Positions 17,346 through 28,782 of a DNA stretch of 64,000 nucleotides are shown one piece after another (positions within the stretch are counted from its first letter, which is position 1; each line of letters opens with the position of its first letter). A program made the translations under genes and the position numbers. The stretch comes from Microvirga flocculans ATCC BAA-817 (GTDB lineage: Bacteria > Pseudomonadota > Alphaproteobacteria > Rhizobiales > Beijerinckiaceae): positions 62,001-126,000 of the forward strand of contig NZ_JAEA01000009.1 in assembly GCF_000518665.1 (NCBI RefSeq), written 5' to 3'. Below the pieces are notes generated by a model. It was given only the letters and a program-made list of their open reading frames with translations. It was not told where the DNA came from and did not search any database.

Positions 17346-17370
17346 AACGTTCGCAGGCAGATTTGGTTCG
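17346..17370 (-). promoter_or_regulatory. EcfG-like promoter of the DUF4142 gene
   Basis: Minus strand CGAAC (17366-17370), 16 bases, CGTT (17346-17349). One mismatch to GGAAC-N16/17-CGTT, and 32 bases before the ATG at 17314. Confidence 0.45.
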
Positions 17371-17550
17371 AGCCGCGTCCCGCATGCGCGGTCAGACGCG
17401 AACTTCCCGCAAGCTTATCCGTTGCCTCCGCGACGACCGCTCGCAGAATGTCGATGTCGGCTTTGTCGACGTGCGAGAGCAGAGGGCTCGAAACCGCAGG
17501 CCACAAACAGTTTATAACTTTGCAAGGCGCCTTTTTGTTTCATCCGCCTT

Positions 17551-17575
17551 GAAACTTTCGCCTTTCCCCGCCGTT
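17551..17575 (+). promoter_or_regulatory. EcfG-like promoter of the hibernation-factor gene
   Basis: GAAAC (17551-17555), 16 bases, CGTT (17572-17575). One mismatch to the consensus; the -10 ends 31 bases before the ATG at 17606, which fits a short leader. Confidence 0.45.
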
Positions 17576-17605
17576 AGCCATCGAACCTTCACAATGGAGG
17601 AGCGA

Positions 17606-18049
17606 ATGAGTCCCGAAGGCGCCGATAACAAGATCCTGGTGCAAAGCTCGACTATCGACCTGGGGGAAAACTTTCCCGAATACGCCAAAACGAACATCCA
17701 TCGCATCGCCGGAAAATATTTCGGGCGGCTGAGTGCGGCCTCCGTGCACGTCGCCCGGGAAGGAATCACGTACCGTTGCACGGTCAACATGCAGATGGGC
17801 GCGTTGAAGAAGATGAGCGGGGAGGCCAAGAACAAGGATCTCTACGCCGCCTTCAGGGCCGCGCTGCAAAAGACCGGCAAGCAGCTTCGCCGCTCCAAGC
17901 GGGAGCTGCGCGAGGATAAGGCGGAGCGACTCGACAAGGGCATGGTCCTGCGCGAGGGAACCGCGCCGCGCCGCCCGAATCGTCAGGATGAAAGCGCCGC
18001 TGAATCCGCTGCCGCCGACGAGGGCGACTACCGTATCGCCGCCGAATGA
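17606..18049 (+). CDS. Ribosome hibernation factor (HPF/RaiA family)
   Basis: A cytoplasmic protein of the ribosome-hibernation (sigma-54 modulation) family, which binds the small ribosomal subunit and preserves idle ribosomes. The 147-residue protein has the N-terminal RaiA-like domain (STIDLGENFPEYAKTNIHRI, KYFGRLSAASVHVAREG, LYAAFRAALQKTGKQLRRSK) and a charged disordered tail. It lacks the C-terminal dimerisation domain of long HPF. The ATG at 17606 has a GGAGGAG ribosome site. An EcfG-like promoter lies upstream. Confidence 0.82.
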   Translation: MSPEGADNKILVQSSTIDLGENFPEYAKTNIHRIAGKYFGRLSAASVHVAREGITYRCTVNMQMGALKKMSGEAKNKDLYAAFRAALQKTGKQLRRSKRELREDKAERLDKGMVLREGTAPRRPNRQDESAAESAAADEGDYRIAAE

Positions 18050-18085
18050 TCGGACGAAGAAGACACTGGAAGCTCCGAAATGAAA

Positions 18086-18110
18086 AAGGCCGGGCGTGAC
18101 GCCCGGCCTT
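18086..18110. terminator. Bidirectional terminator between the hibernation-factor gene and clpB
   Basis: AAGGCCGGGCG (18086-18096) pairs perfectly with CGCCCGGCCTT (18100-18110) around TGA; A and T runs flank it. Confidence 0.85.
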
Positions 18111-18132
18111 TCCCGCATCTGCGGATCGTGGA

Positions 18133-20754
<2,622 letters not shown>

Positions 20755-20879
20755 CGTGTCATCCCTCCTGAGGCCAGCCCGCCCTCTTGGAGGCACAGGC
20801 CGGCCCTGCGATGTCGGACCCCCTCGGAGGAGCATCCGCTGCGCTTAAGGTGGGAGCATTGATCCAGAACAACAAGAGG

Positions 20880-20904
20880 GGAACCGGCTTTCCTTCCTCG
20901 CATT
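20880..20904 (+). promoter_or_regulatory. EcfG-like promoter of the two small disordered-protein genes
   Basis: A perfect -35 GGAAC (20880-20884), 16 bases, then CATT (20901-20904), one mismatch to CGTT. The start codon at 20934 lies 30 bases on. Confidence 0.5.
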
Positions 20905-20933
20905 GACGAAGGCAACAGATGGAGGAGGCCTGC

Positions 20934-21260
20934 ATGACACGCGACCCGCGCACGGACGCCGAGAAAGCCCGCGCCGATCTCGCCCGCAATGCGGAGATGG
21001 GCTTGGCCGTCCCGGAAAGCCCGGCCGAGCAGGAGCCTTCGGTGACGCCCGAAACCTTCGGCGACACGACCGAGAACGGGCGGGTTCCTCCCTTGCCCGG
21101 CCAGACGCCCGAGCAGGTAGAGGCCAGCCGCGACATCGGCGATTCCACCGGCAGCATCGCCACGTCGCGGGACATCCCGGTCGATCCCAGGCGCGTGAAG
21201 GCCCCGCCGACCCACCGCAGCGACGAAGAGGATGGGGTGCTTACCCGCGCCAAGGAGTAG
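20934..21260 (+). CDS. Disordered hydrophilic protein (108 aa)
   Basis: A 108-residue protein dominated by Asp, Glu, Arg, Pro, Ser and Thr (TRDPRTDAEKARADLARN, SRDIGDSTGSIATSRDIP), with no hydrophobic core and so probably disordered. A GGAGGAGG ribosome site fits the ATG at 20934; the ATG at 20919 overlaps that site and is less likely. Only four bases separate it from the next gene, so the pair is an operon. The EcfG-like promoter and position beside clpB suggest a stress role; the function is unknown. Confidence 0.65.
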   Translation: MTRDPRTDAEKARADLARNAEMGLAVPESPAEQEPSVTPETFGDTTENGRVPPLPGQTPEQVEASRDIGDSTGSIATSRDIPVDPRRVKAPPTHRSDEEDGVLTRAKE

Positions 21261-21264
21261 GAGA

Positions 21265-21534
21265 ATGGCTCTTTCAGACTTTTTCGCCCGCCTCAACCCG
21301 AAGAAGCGCAAGGCCGAGAAGGCCCGCGAGGACCTGAAAGCCAATGCCGAGAAGGCGCTGCGCATGAAGCAGGAGGCCGGCCCCCAGGCCAGCATTCCGG
21401 CGCACCGGACCGCCAATAAAGGCATGCAGGCGGACCCGCATCGGGTGGAGGTCGACGCCTCCGGTGGCCGCGAGGCCGGCTTCACGCCCCAGCTGAAGCG
21501 CTCCAGGGTCGCCCGTTCGGGGGATGCTTCCTAG
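21265..21534 (+). CDS. Small Lys/Ala-rich protein (89 aa)
   Basis: An 89-residue basic protein with a predicted charged helix at the N-terminus (RKAEKAREDLKANAEKALRM) and a flexible tail. The ATG at 21265 has a GGAG ribosome site. It is the second gene of a two-gene operon. Its TAG stop codon is part of the first terminal repeat of a RIME-like element (21531-21636), so the present C-terminus may have been set by the insertion. No known family. Confidence 0.6.
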   Translation: MALSDFFARLNPKKRKAEKAREDLKANAEKALRMKQEAGPQASIPAHRTANKGMQADPHRVEVDASGGREAGFTPQLKRSRVARSGDAS

Positions 21535-21636
21535 AGCCATTTCAGGAAAAGTGGGAACCGGTTTTTCGTCCGAAATGGAGGCCAGCAAGGACTTGTGCAG
21601 CGACGTGCGATTTCATGAAAATGCAAACGGCTCTAG
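21531..21636. repeat. RIME-like palindromic intergenic element
   Basis: A 106-base element bounded by perfect eight-base inverted ends CTAGAGCC (21531-21538) and GGCTCTAG (21629-21636). Inside, CATTTC pairs with GAAATG around the core GGAAAAGTGGGAACCGGTTTTTC. The size and nested palindromes resemble the RIME class of Rhizobium mosaic elements, and the CTAGAGC ends with a GTGGxACCGGTTTTT core are widespread between genes of Rhizobiales. It contains no gene. Confidence 0.7.
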
Positions 21637-21659
21637 GTTCCGCGAGCGCTCGCGAAGAG

Positions 21660-21684
21660 AAGCCCCGTCGTCCGGCGGGGCTTT
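21660..21684 (+). terminator. Probable terminator
   Basis: AAGCCCCG (21660-21667) pairs with CGGGGCTT (21676-21683), followed by TCTG. It lies after the two small genes and the RIME-like element. A separate 14-base perfect palindrome CGCGAGCGCTCGCG (21641-21654) precedes it. Confidence 0.6.
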
Positions 21685-21760
21685 CTGATTTGCGTTGATC
21701 GCCCCTGGGAAAGGAGCCGGAGACCTTGCTCCGCACTTCTGCGCCTTCTATCGGTAGGCC

Positions 21761-22555
21761 ATGAGCATCCGCATCGCCTCCCTTCAGCGCTATCCGGTCA
21801 AGGGCCTCTCCCCCGAGACATTGTCCTCCGCCACCCTGGCGAAGGGCGGCTATTTCCCGGGTGACCGGCTTTTCGCCATCGAGAACGGCCCGGCCGGGTT
21901 CGATCCGGGAAACCCGCAGCACCAGCCCAAGATCAAGTTCCTGATGCTGATGCGCAACGAGAGCCTGGCCCGGCTGAAAACCCGCTATCTCGACAGCATC
22001 ACGACCCTCTTCATCGAACAGGGCGGGCGCGAGGTGGCGCGGGGCGATCTCTCCACGGCGCAGGGAAGGCTCGCCATCGAGGCCTTCTTCCGCCGCTTCA
22101 TGCCGAAGGAGCTGCGCGGCCCGCCGAAGCTGCTGACCGCTCCCGAGGGCTTCCGGTTCACCGATTCCCGTCGCGGCTTTGTCTCGCTCATCAACCTTGC
22201 GAGCGTGCGGGCGCTCGAGAACGTGGTGGGTGCGCCCGTCGACCCCCTGCGCTTTCGCGGCAACATTCACATCGAAGGTCTCGAGCCCTGGGCGGAGTTC
22301 AATCTCGTGGGGCAGGTGCTCGCCGCCCCCTCGGGCGCGCGCCTCAAGGTGACGAAGCGTATCGAGCGCTGCGCCGCCACCAACGTGGATCCGGACACGG
22401 GCATCCGCGACCTGGAAATTCCGAAGGGCCTCATGCAGGCCTATGGCCATTTCGACTGCGGCATCTATGCCGAGGTTCTGGATGGCGGGGCCATAGGCCC
22501 TGGCGATACACTGGAGCCGGAGCAGGACGCCCAGGCGCAATTCTCCTTCGCCTGA
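21761..22555 (+). CDS. MOSC domain protein
   Basis: A 264-residue protein with an N-terminal MOSC_N beta-barrel domain (SIRIASLQRYPVKGLS) and a C-terminal MOSC domain carrying the conserved cysteine in KRIERCAATNVDPDTG. MOSC proteins handle molybdenum-cofactor-linked sulfur chemistry; mARC-type proteins reduce N-hydroxylated compounds. The redox partner is not encoded nearby. The ATG at 21761 starts directly at the conserved domain, and the ribosome site is weak. It converges on the RTX gene with a 24-base gap. Confidence 0.85.
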   Translation: MSIRIASLQRYPVKGLSPETLSSATLAKGGYFPGDRLFAIENGPAGFDPGNPQHQPKIKFLMLMRNESLARLKTRYLDSITTLFIEQGGREVARGDLSTAQGRLAIEAFFRRFMPKELRGPPKLLTAPEGFRFTDSRRGFVSLINLASVRALENVVGAPVDPLRFRGNIHIEGLEPWAEFNLVGQVLAAPSGARLKVTKRIERCAATNVDPDTGIRDLEIPKGLMQAYGHFDCGIYAEVLDGGAIGPGDTLEPEQDAQAQFSFA

Positions 22556-22579
22556 GCGGCCAATCGGGGAAACGACACT

Positions 22580-25500
22580 TCAGAAGAGAATATACTGGTG
22601 GATGTTTGAAATGGTGGTCGCCGTGTCCTGTATGAAGATCTTGCCGTTCCCGCTGGGGCTGTAGGTTCCGATCCGGTAGATGAAGACACTCGGGTTGTCC
22701 GGGTCCCTCTCCGTCCCCACGTCGTAGCTTGAGATCAGCCCTGCCTGTCTCAGGGGCCTGAGGTCGATCCGGTCGCCCTCGGTCGGCACGAAGCCGCGGA
22801 TCTTCTCGACGCTGACGCGATCGCTGTATTCGAAGATCGTTGCGCCGAGAGAGCCGAACAGGATGTCGTCTCCTGCGCCCCCGTTCAGGGTGTCGTTGCC
22901 GTAGACGCCGTCGAGAACGTTGGTTCCGGCATTGCCCCGAATATAGTTATTGCCGAGGTTGCCGAGCCCGACGACAACCTCGGTGCCTCCGATCAGAGTG
23001 AGATTTTCGAGGTCGTCCTGGAGCAGGATCGTTCGGGTGAGGCTTCTGTCCGGATTGAAGGTGCCGAAGTTGAAACCTGCGCGCAGGGTATCGGTGCCCG
23101 ATGTGTCGATGACGACCTCGGCCGCGCTATCGACCGTATAGATATCGTCGCCATCGCCGCCGATCAGGGTATCCGTTCCGCCCATGCCGTTCAGGATGTT
23201 GTGGCCGCTGTTGCCGACGATGCGGTTGTTCGCGGCATTGCCCGTGCCGTCGATATTTTGGAAGCCCGTAATCTCAAGGTTCTCGAAGTTGTCGCGCAGG
23301 GTATAGCTGAAGCCGACCCGGACCGTATCCGTGCCCTCATCGATCGCTTCGATCAGCGTGTCCAGGTTATCGATGGTGTAGACGTCGTCCCCGCGACCGC
23401 CTGTGAGCGTGTCGCTGCCGCTGCCCCCATCGAGGCTGTCATTGCCGTCTCTTCCCTCCAGAAGGTTGTTGCTGCCATTGCCGACGAGGCGATTATTGAG
23501 GCCGTTGCCGTAGCCGGTACTCCCCAGGGTGCCGACCAGCTCCAGGTTCTCGACATTGTCCGGGAGGGTGAAGCTTGCGGCTATCGACATGACGTGATCG
23601 GTTCCCTCTCCCGCGAGCTCGACCACCACGTCCTCTTCCCGGTAGACCAGATAGACATCGTTGCCCGTGCCGCCCACCAGGCTGTCGGTGCCACCTCCTC
23701 CCCCTCCGGAGAGGCTGTCATTGCCGCCTCCGCCGAACAGGGTGTCATTCCCTATTCCCCCGGTAATCGTATTATTGGAGTCGTTCCCGGTGCCTTGGAG
23801 GCCCGATCCGTCTGGAGACTGAACGATAAGCTCTTCCACATGGTCGGGAAGCACGTAGGAGATCGACGAATAAATGCGGTCTCGTCCGCCGCTGGCCTCT
23901 TCGACCACCACATCGTTGCTGTCGCCTTGATTGATGAAGTAGGTATCGTTGCCGTGGCCGCCCCGCAGGGTGTCGTCGCCTCCGCCGCCTGAAAGAATGT
24001 CGTTGTTGCTGCCGGTGGTGATGTCGTTGGCGAGCGCGTTTCCAATTGCGCTGTTGGATTCGGTATCGTTCTCGATGATCAGGTTCTCGATCCTATCGCC
24101 CAGGGTGTAGGAGCGAAGCGTTGTCCGGACCGTGTCGATGTCCTCGTCGCCGCCCCGTTCATCGATGACATCGGAGGTATCGCCGTCGATCACGTAGACG
24201 TCGTTGCCGTCACCTCCGACGAGGGAGTCACGGCCGAGGCCTCCGATGAGCGTGTCGCTGCCGGCACCGCCTTCGAGCGTGTCGTCGCCATCGGCGCCCG
24301 AGAGACTGTTGCCGAGATCGTTGCCGGTGATGAGGTTGTTCCGGCCATTGCCCGTGCCGGCGATGGCGCCGCCGACGAGGACGAGCCACTCGACATGGTC
24401 GCCGATCGTGTAGTCGGTGGAGGCATGGACGGTGTCGTATCCGCCATCCTCGGTCTCCACGATCTCATCGCCCGCATCGTCGACGAGATAGAAATCGTTG
24501 CCGCTTCCGCCCTCCAGACGGTCGGCACCTGCACCCCCGTCGAGAACATCGTTGCCGCCGCCGCCCTGGAGATCGTTGGCGAGGGCGTTGCCGATGAGGT
24601 TGTTGTCGAGATTGTTACCGACTCCTCTCACGGCTGCGCCGATAAGGATGAGCTTCTCGAGATGATCGCCCAGCACGTAATCGACCGACGAGCGGACGGT
24701 GTCGCTCCCGCTCTCTCCCGCTTCCACGATCGTATCGTCGGTGTGATCGACGATGTAGACGTCGTCACCCGAACCGCCCTCGAGCGTGTCCGCACCTTGT
24801 CCACCGTCGAGGGTGTCGTTGCCTTCGCTGCCGATGAGAGAGTTCGCAAGGCCGTTGCCGGTGATGGCGTTGTCGAGAGCATTGCCAGTGCCCGACAGGG
24901 CCGAGCCCAGCAGCACCAGGTTCTCCACATGCGCACCCAGCGTGTAGTCGAACGCAGCCCGCACCGTATCGATGCCGCCGCCTTCGGCTTCCACGATCCA
25001 GTCGCCGGCATCGTCCACGGCATAGACGTCGTTGCCGGCGCCGCCGTCGAGGGTGTCGGCGCCGCCTGCGCCGTCGAGGGTGTTGTTGTCGGCATTGCCG
25101 ATGATCGTATTGGCCTGTGCGTTGCCGGTGCCGCGCAGCGCAGCGCCGACGAGCACGAGGCGCTCGACATGATCGCTCAGGGTGTAGTCGACCGAAGCCG
25201 AGACCGCGTCGCTGCCGCCACCGGCGGCTTCGACCACCGCATCGGCGGCATTGTCGACGATGTAGGTGTCGTCGCCGAGACCGCCGACAAGACGGTCCGC
25301 GCCCGTGCCGCCGTCGAGGGTGTCGTTGCCGGCTCCGCCCTCCAGCGTGTCGTTCCCCGCCTCGCCGCTCAGCGCGTTCGCGAGCGCGTTGCCGGTGATG
25401 GCGTTGTCGAGGCCGTTGCCGCGGCCCGACACGGCCGCGCCGAGAAGCACCAGATTCTCCACCTGCGATCCCAGGGTGTAGCTGACCGAGGCGCGCACGG

Positions 25501-26056
25501 TGTCGGTGCCTTCGCCGGCCTTCTCCGTCACCCTGTCCCGGGCATTGTCGACGATGTAGGTGTCGTTGCCCCGGCCTCCGGCGAGCCTGTCGGCCCCCGC
25601 CTTGCCGTCGAGCGTGTTGTGGCCGCTGTTGCCGGTGAGCGTGTTGGCGAGGCTGTTGCCGGTGCCCTTCAGGTTGGCGCGCCCGGTCAGGATCAGGTTC
25701 TCCACCTGCGCGCCCAAGGTCCAGTGGATCGAGGCCTTGACCGTATCCGTGCCGCCGCCGGCCTTCTCGCTCACCCGGTCGCCCGCGTTGTCGACGATGT
25801 AGGTGTCGTTGCCGGTTCCGCCCGCCATGCGGTCGCGGCCCTTGCGCCCGTCGAGCAGGTCGTTGCCGCCCAGCCCCGAGAGCACGTCGCTGCCCGAGGT
25901 GCCGAAGAGACGGTCGGCCCGCCCCGTGCCGGAACGGCTCAGGCTGGCGGACAGGGAGAGGACATTCGCCTCCGGAAACGTCGGGGCCTCGAAAGCTGCC
26001 GGGCTGGAGAGCGTCGAGGCGAAGAACAGGGAAGAGCGGGGCTTCGAGACGGTCAT
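22580..26056 (-). CDS. Large RTX (calcium-binding nonapeptide) repeat protein
   Basis: An 1158-residue protein made almost entirely of RTX material. Eleven modules of about 90-105 residues each carry GGxGxD nonapeptides ([20 protein letters not shown]) and an xxVENLxLxG strand motif. The C-terminal region ([20 protein letters not shown], then DRIDLRPL) resembles the end domain of type I secreted proteins, and no cleavable signal peptide is present. It is therefore probably a calcium-folded extracellular protein exported by a type I system, but no ABC exporter, membrane fusion protein or TolC gene is nearby. No enzymatic domain is visible. DNA repeats are most alike near the N-terminal end (25.0-25.9 kb). 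Confidence 0.88.
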   Translation of the reverse strand: MTVSKPRSSLFFASTLSSPAAFEAPTFPEANVLSLSASLSRSGTGRADRLFGTSGSDVLSGLGGNDLLDGRKGRDRMAGGTGNDTYIVDNAGDRVSEKAGGGTDTVKASIHWTLGAQVENLILTGRANLKGTGNSLANTLTGNSGHNTLDGKAGADRLAGGRGNDTYIVDNARDRVTEKAGEGTDTVRASVSYTLGSQVENLVLLGAAVSGRGNGLDNAITGNALANALSGEAGNDTLEGGAGNDTLDGGTGADRLVGGLGDDTYIVDNAADAVVEAAGGGSDAVSASVDYTLSDHVERLVLVGAALRGTGNAQANTIIGNADNNTLDGAGGADTLDGGAGNDVYAVDDAGDWIVEAEGGGIDTVRAAFDYTLGAHVENLVLLGSALSGTGNALDNAITGNGLANSLIGSEGNDTLDGGQGADTLEGGSGDDVYIVDHTDDTIVEAGESGSDTVRSSVDYVLGDHLEKLILIGAAVRGVGNNLDNNLIGNALANDLQGGGGNDVLDGGAGADRLEGGSGNDFYLVDDAGDEIVETEDGGYDTVHASTDYTIGDHVEWLVLVGGAIAGTGNGRNNLITGNDLGNSLSGADGDDTLEGGAGSDTLIGGLGRDSLVGGDGNDVYVIDGDTSDVIDERGGDEDIDTVRTTLRSYTLGDRIENLIIENDTESNSAIGNALANDITTGSNNDILSGGGGDDTLRGGHGNDTYFINQGDSNDVVVEEASGGRDRIYSSISYVLPDHVEELIVQSPDGSGLQGTGNDSNNTITGGIGNDTLFGGGGNDSLSGGGGGGTDSLVGGTGNDVYLVYREEDVVVELAGEGTDHVMSIAASFTLPDNVENLELVGTLGSTGYGNGLNNRLVGNGSNNLLEGRDGNDSLDGGSGSDTLTGGRGDDVYTIDNLDTLIEAIDEGTDTVRVGFSYTLRDNFENLEITGFQNIDGTGNAANNRIVGNSGHNILNGMGGTDTLIGGDGDDIYTVDSAAEVVIDTSGTDTLRAGFNFGTFNPDRSLTRTILLQDDLENLTLIGGTEVVVGLGNLGNNYIRGNAGTNVLDGVYGNDTLNGGAGDDILFGSLGATIFEYSDRVSVEKIRGFVPTEGDRIDLRPLRQAGLISSYDVGTERDPDNPSVFIYRIGTYSPSGNGKIFIQDTATTISNIHQYILF

Positions 26057-26147
26057 GGCGGATCCACCGAAAAGGCAAGCGTGGCCGCCATCCTAGAGAT
26101 TATATCATTAGGTATCAATTCCAGGCGGCGCAGCGAGTCCGTCACAA

Positions 26148-26174
26148 AAAAGGGAGGGCCAAGCCCTCCCTTTT
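26148..26174 (-). terminator. Terminator after the DUF4167 gene
   Basis: AAAAGGGAGGGC (26148-26159) pairs perfectly with GCCCTCCCTTTT (26163-26174) around CAA, 24 bases beyond the stop codon at 26198 on the minus strand. Confidence 0.85.
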
Positions 26175-26197
26175 CACGTCGTTCCGTTCGCCTGGCC

Positions 26198-27154
26198 TTA
26201 TTCGGCGGCCGGCGTCTCGATCGCGTCGGAGCCGAAGCCGGCATTCTCGTTATTCGCCGCCTCGATCATTTCCTGGCGGGTGCGGCGGCGGCGGCGCGGA
26301 CGGGCCGCGGCCTCGTCGTTTCCTGCATCCTGTTCGACGGGGGCCGGAGCAGGCTCTTCGACGGCTGCGGGGGCCGGCGCGCGGACGGGATTCGTCAGGA
26401 AGGCCGGCAGGACACCCTGTTCCGGCGCGTCGGAATCGTCCCGGCGGCGGTCGCGCTGGAAGCGCTCGCGGCGCTCGAACCGCTCGCCACGCTCCTGACG
26501 CTCGCCACGCTCGGGGCGGTCTCCGCGGTCGAAGCGGGGCTGGCGCTCGCCGCTCTCGGATCTCGCCTCGGAAGGCTGCTCGTCGCGCTGGAAGTCCTGG
26601 CGGGGTCCCCGGTCGCGCTGGAAGCGCTCACGACGGTCACCCCGGTCGCCGCGATCCTGGCGGTCCTGGCGGTCTTGCCGGTCCTGACGGTCTCCGCGGT
26701 CGAAGCGGGGCTGGCGCTCGGCCCGGCCCTCATAGGGCTGCGGCTGGGATCCGAAATCCATGTCCTCGCCGGTGCCGCCGAAATCCTGACGTTCGGAAGA
26801 GGCGCGATCGAAGTTCTGGCGCTCGCCCTGGGCGAAGCCTTCTTCCTCGCCGCCTTCCTCGTCGAAGGACCGCTGCTGGTAGCCGTACTGCTCGCGCAGC
26901 TGCTCCTGGGCGGCTGCGATGATGCGGTAGTAGTGCTCCGCGTGCTGGAAGTAGTTCTCCGCCGCCACAGGATCGCCGCTCGAAAGGGCGTCACGGGCAA
27001 GCTGGCTGTATTTCTCGGCGATATGCTGAGCCGTGCCGCGGATCTTCACGTCCGGTCCGTTCGACTCATAGCTCTTGGTCAGGGGATTGGGCCCCTTGTT
27101 GCTGTTGCGGTTGTTGTTGCGACCGCGCATACGCCTGTTCTGTCCTGGTCTCAT
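26198..27154 (-). CDS. DUF4167 domain protein
   Basis: A 318-residue protein with an N-terminal DUF4167 domain (VKIRGTAQHIAEKYSQLARD, NYFQHAEHYYRIIAAAQEQL), followed by a long low-complexity region dominated by RQDRQDR, RGDR and ERGER repeats, and a KR-rich stretch (RPRRRRRTRQEM) near the C-terminus. The charge and repeats suggest an RNA- or ribosome-associated role, which is inference. The ATG at 27154 precedes the typical MRPGQNRRMRGRNN start. It is a hallmark protein of Rhizobiales. Confidence 0.85.
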   Translation of the reverse strand: MRPGQNRRMRGRNNNRNSNKGPNPLTKSYESNGPDVKIRGTAQHIAEKYSQLARDALSSGDPVAAENYFQHAEHYYRIIAAAQEQLREQYGYQQRSFDEEGGEEEGFAQGERQNFDRASSERQDFGGTGEDMDFGSQPQPYEGRAERQPRFDRGDRQDRQDRQDRQDRGDRGDRRERFQRDRGPRQDFQRDEQPSEARSESGERQPRFDRGDRPERGERQERGERFERRERFQRDRRRDDSDAPEQGVLPAFLTNPVRAPAPAAVEEPAPAPVEQDAGNDEAAARPRRRRRTRQEMIEAANNENAGFGSDAIETPAAE

Positions 27155-27508
27155 TTTCGCTCTACGAGCCTCGCTGGTTCTTCAAGCCCACGCGATATGC
27201 AAGCCAATGTTCACCGAACGGGCTCAACGCCCACCGTTCGCGTGGCAACCGTCTGACGTTCGCCATGGCCTTCGAGAGGCTGAGGCATCCTTCAGTGTCG
27301 GGTTCAGGGATCGCGCCAGGCTGTTCCGTTCAAAAGCCCCTGCCTGCGCGATTGATATCGTTTGGTCTTCCGGCATGCCCCTCAAGGCTACCGATTCGTT
27401 TAGACCGAGGACGATCTCTACGCTGGAATCTAGCGGGTTCCTCTCGGTCCAACAAGGGCTATTTCCGACTTTATCCCGTCTTGGGACAAGAAAGCCTCGC
27501 TCCGCCCT
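27155..27508. other. Intergenic stretch between the DUF4167 gene and prmC
   Basis: About 350 bases between two minus-strand genes. It must hold the DUF4167 promoter, but I see no strong consensus, no terminator hairpin after prmC, and no convincing open frame or RNA gene. Confidence 0.4.
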
Positions 27509-28357
27509 TCACAATCGCTTCATGGCGACGCATCGCGGGTTACCCGATAGATCGTGCGCGATCTTCAGAATTTCAAGGCTGTGGAGGCCAGCCAGGCTCT
27601 TCAAGTCCTCCGCCTGATCGTAGCCGATCTCGACCACGAGCAGCCCTCCCGGGGCCAGGAGCCGCTCCGCTTCCCCCAGCAGGATCCGGTAGGGCTCGAG
27701 GCCGTCCGGCCCCCCGTCCAGGGCAAGGCGCGGATCGTGCTCACGCACCTCCCGGTCCAGGGCGGGGATCACGTCCGAGGCGATATAGGGCGGGTTCGAG
27801 ACGATCAGGTCGAACCGGCCGGCAATCGCCTCGGCCCAGCGGGACAGGACGAACCGGCCGCGGTCGTCGACCCCGTTGAGCCGAGCATTGGCCCGCGCGG
27901 TCGCGAGGGCGCCGAAGGACAGGTCGATGCCCAGCCCCGTGGCGTTCGGCAGCTCATGGAGGAGCGCCACCAGGATGCAGCCCGAGCCGGTGCCGAAATC
28001 CACGATCCTGAGAGGCGCCTGCCGGTCGGGCAGCAGGGCGAGGGCCGTCTCGACCAGGGTTTCCGTATCGGGCCGGGGCACCAGGGTTTCCGGGGAGAGG
28101 CGGAAGGGCAGGCCCCAGAACTCCCGCTCCCCGACGATACGCGCCACCGGCTCGTGGTTCAGGCGGCGTTCGGTAAAGGCTGCGAGGGCTTCATCCTGCT
28201 CGGGCGTCAGGGGAGCGTCGGGCCGGGTGATGAGCTCGGTGGCAGGGACCCTTAAGGCCGCCAGCAGGAGCAGCCTTGCATCCAGCGCCGCGGTGTCGAA
28301 GCCGGCCTCGGCGAGGGTCCGGCGCAGGTCCTTCAAGGCCTGGGCGCGGGTTTTCAA
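27509..28357 (-). CDS. prmC: Peptide chain release factor glutamine methyltransferase
   Basis: Methylates the glutamine of the GGQ motif of release factors RF1 and RF2, raising termination efficiency. The 282-residue cytoplasmic protein has the N-terminal helical domain, the SAM loop FGTGSG (121-126) and the active motif NPPY (188-191). The start codon is TTG, overlapping the fosX stop (TTGA). It is the last gene of ptsP-prfA-fosX-prmC, so its substrate RF1 is made from the same transcript. Confidence 0.94.
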   Translation of the reverse strand: MKTRAQALKDLRRTLAEAGFDTAALDARLLLLAALRVPATELITRPDAPLTPEQDEALAAFTERRLNHEPVARIVGEREFWGLPFRLSPETLVPRPDTETLVETALALLPDRQAPLRIVDFGTGSGCILVALLHELPNATGLGIDLSFGALATARANARLNGVDDRGRFVLSRWAEAIAGRFDLIVSNPPYIASDVIPALDREVREHDPRLALDGGPDGLEPYRILLGEAERLLAPGGLLVVEIGYDQAEDLKSLAGLHSLEILKIAHDLSGNPRCVAMKRL

Positions 28358-28782
28358 GGCGTCGGCCCCCGCCGGTAGCGTTCCAGCCGCTCCTGAAGGG
28401 TGCCGGTATGCAGCTCGAACAGGTGGTTGTCGTCGTCGTAGAAATAGAGCGAATGCCCCTCGCCCTCGACCCGGGGGCGGGATTCGCGGATCTCCAGGCC
28501 CAGCGCCTCGATCCGCCGGCGACAGGTCTCCAGGGCGGCGGCCGGGATCTTGAAGGCGATGTGGTTGTAGGTGCGGGTGGGAAGGCTCTCCCCCTCCATC
28601 ACGGCGATCCAGAGGCCGCCCACGTCGAAGAACTTTTCCCGGGAGAGCGAGAAGGTGTCTTCGCCGGAGGAATAGATCTCCCGGCCCCCCAGGGCGCCCT
28701 CGACGATGGCCGTCATGCGGGCGAGATCGCGGGTGATGAGCGTGATGTGGCTCAAGCCCTCAATCGGCGTGCCGCCGGTCAT
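28354..28782 (-). CDS. fosX: FosX-type fosfomycin hydrolase (VOC family)
   Basis: A 142-residue vicinal-oxygen-chelate metalloenzyme. FosX proteins hydrolyse the epoxide of fosfomycin using water and Mn(II). The whole length follows the Mesorhizobium loti FosX pattern: [66 protein letters not shown]12, H74 and E123 are the expected metal ligands and E49 matches the catalytic Glu44 of FosX. It overlaps prfA and prmC by four bases on each side, so it is translated with them. Whether it confers resistance or has another epoxide substrate is unknown. Confidence 0.82.
   Translation of the reverse strand: MTGGTPIEGLSHITLITRDLARMTAIVEGALGGREIYSSGEDTFSLSREKFFDVGGLWIAVMEGESLPTRTYNHIAFKIPAAALETCRRRIEALGLEIRESRPRVEGEGHSLYFYDDDNHLFELHTGTLQERLERYRRGPTP

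Noticed and set aside
22900-25900. Regular DNA repeats that could be taken for a CRISPR-like array
   Set aside because: They are in-frame coding repeats of about 300 bases in the RTX gene, too long and too variable for CRISPR, and there are no cas genes.
24395-27256. Plus-strand open frame of 953 codons opposite the RTX and DUF4167 genes
   Set aside because: Spans two different real genes and a terminator on the other strand; composition follows the antisense repeats.
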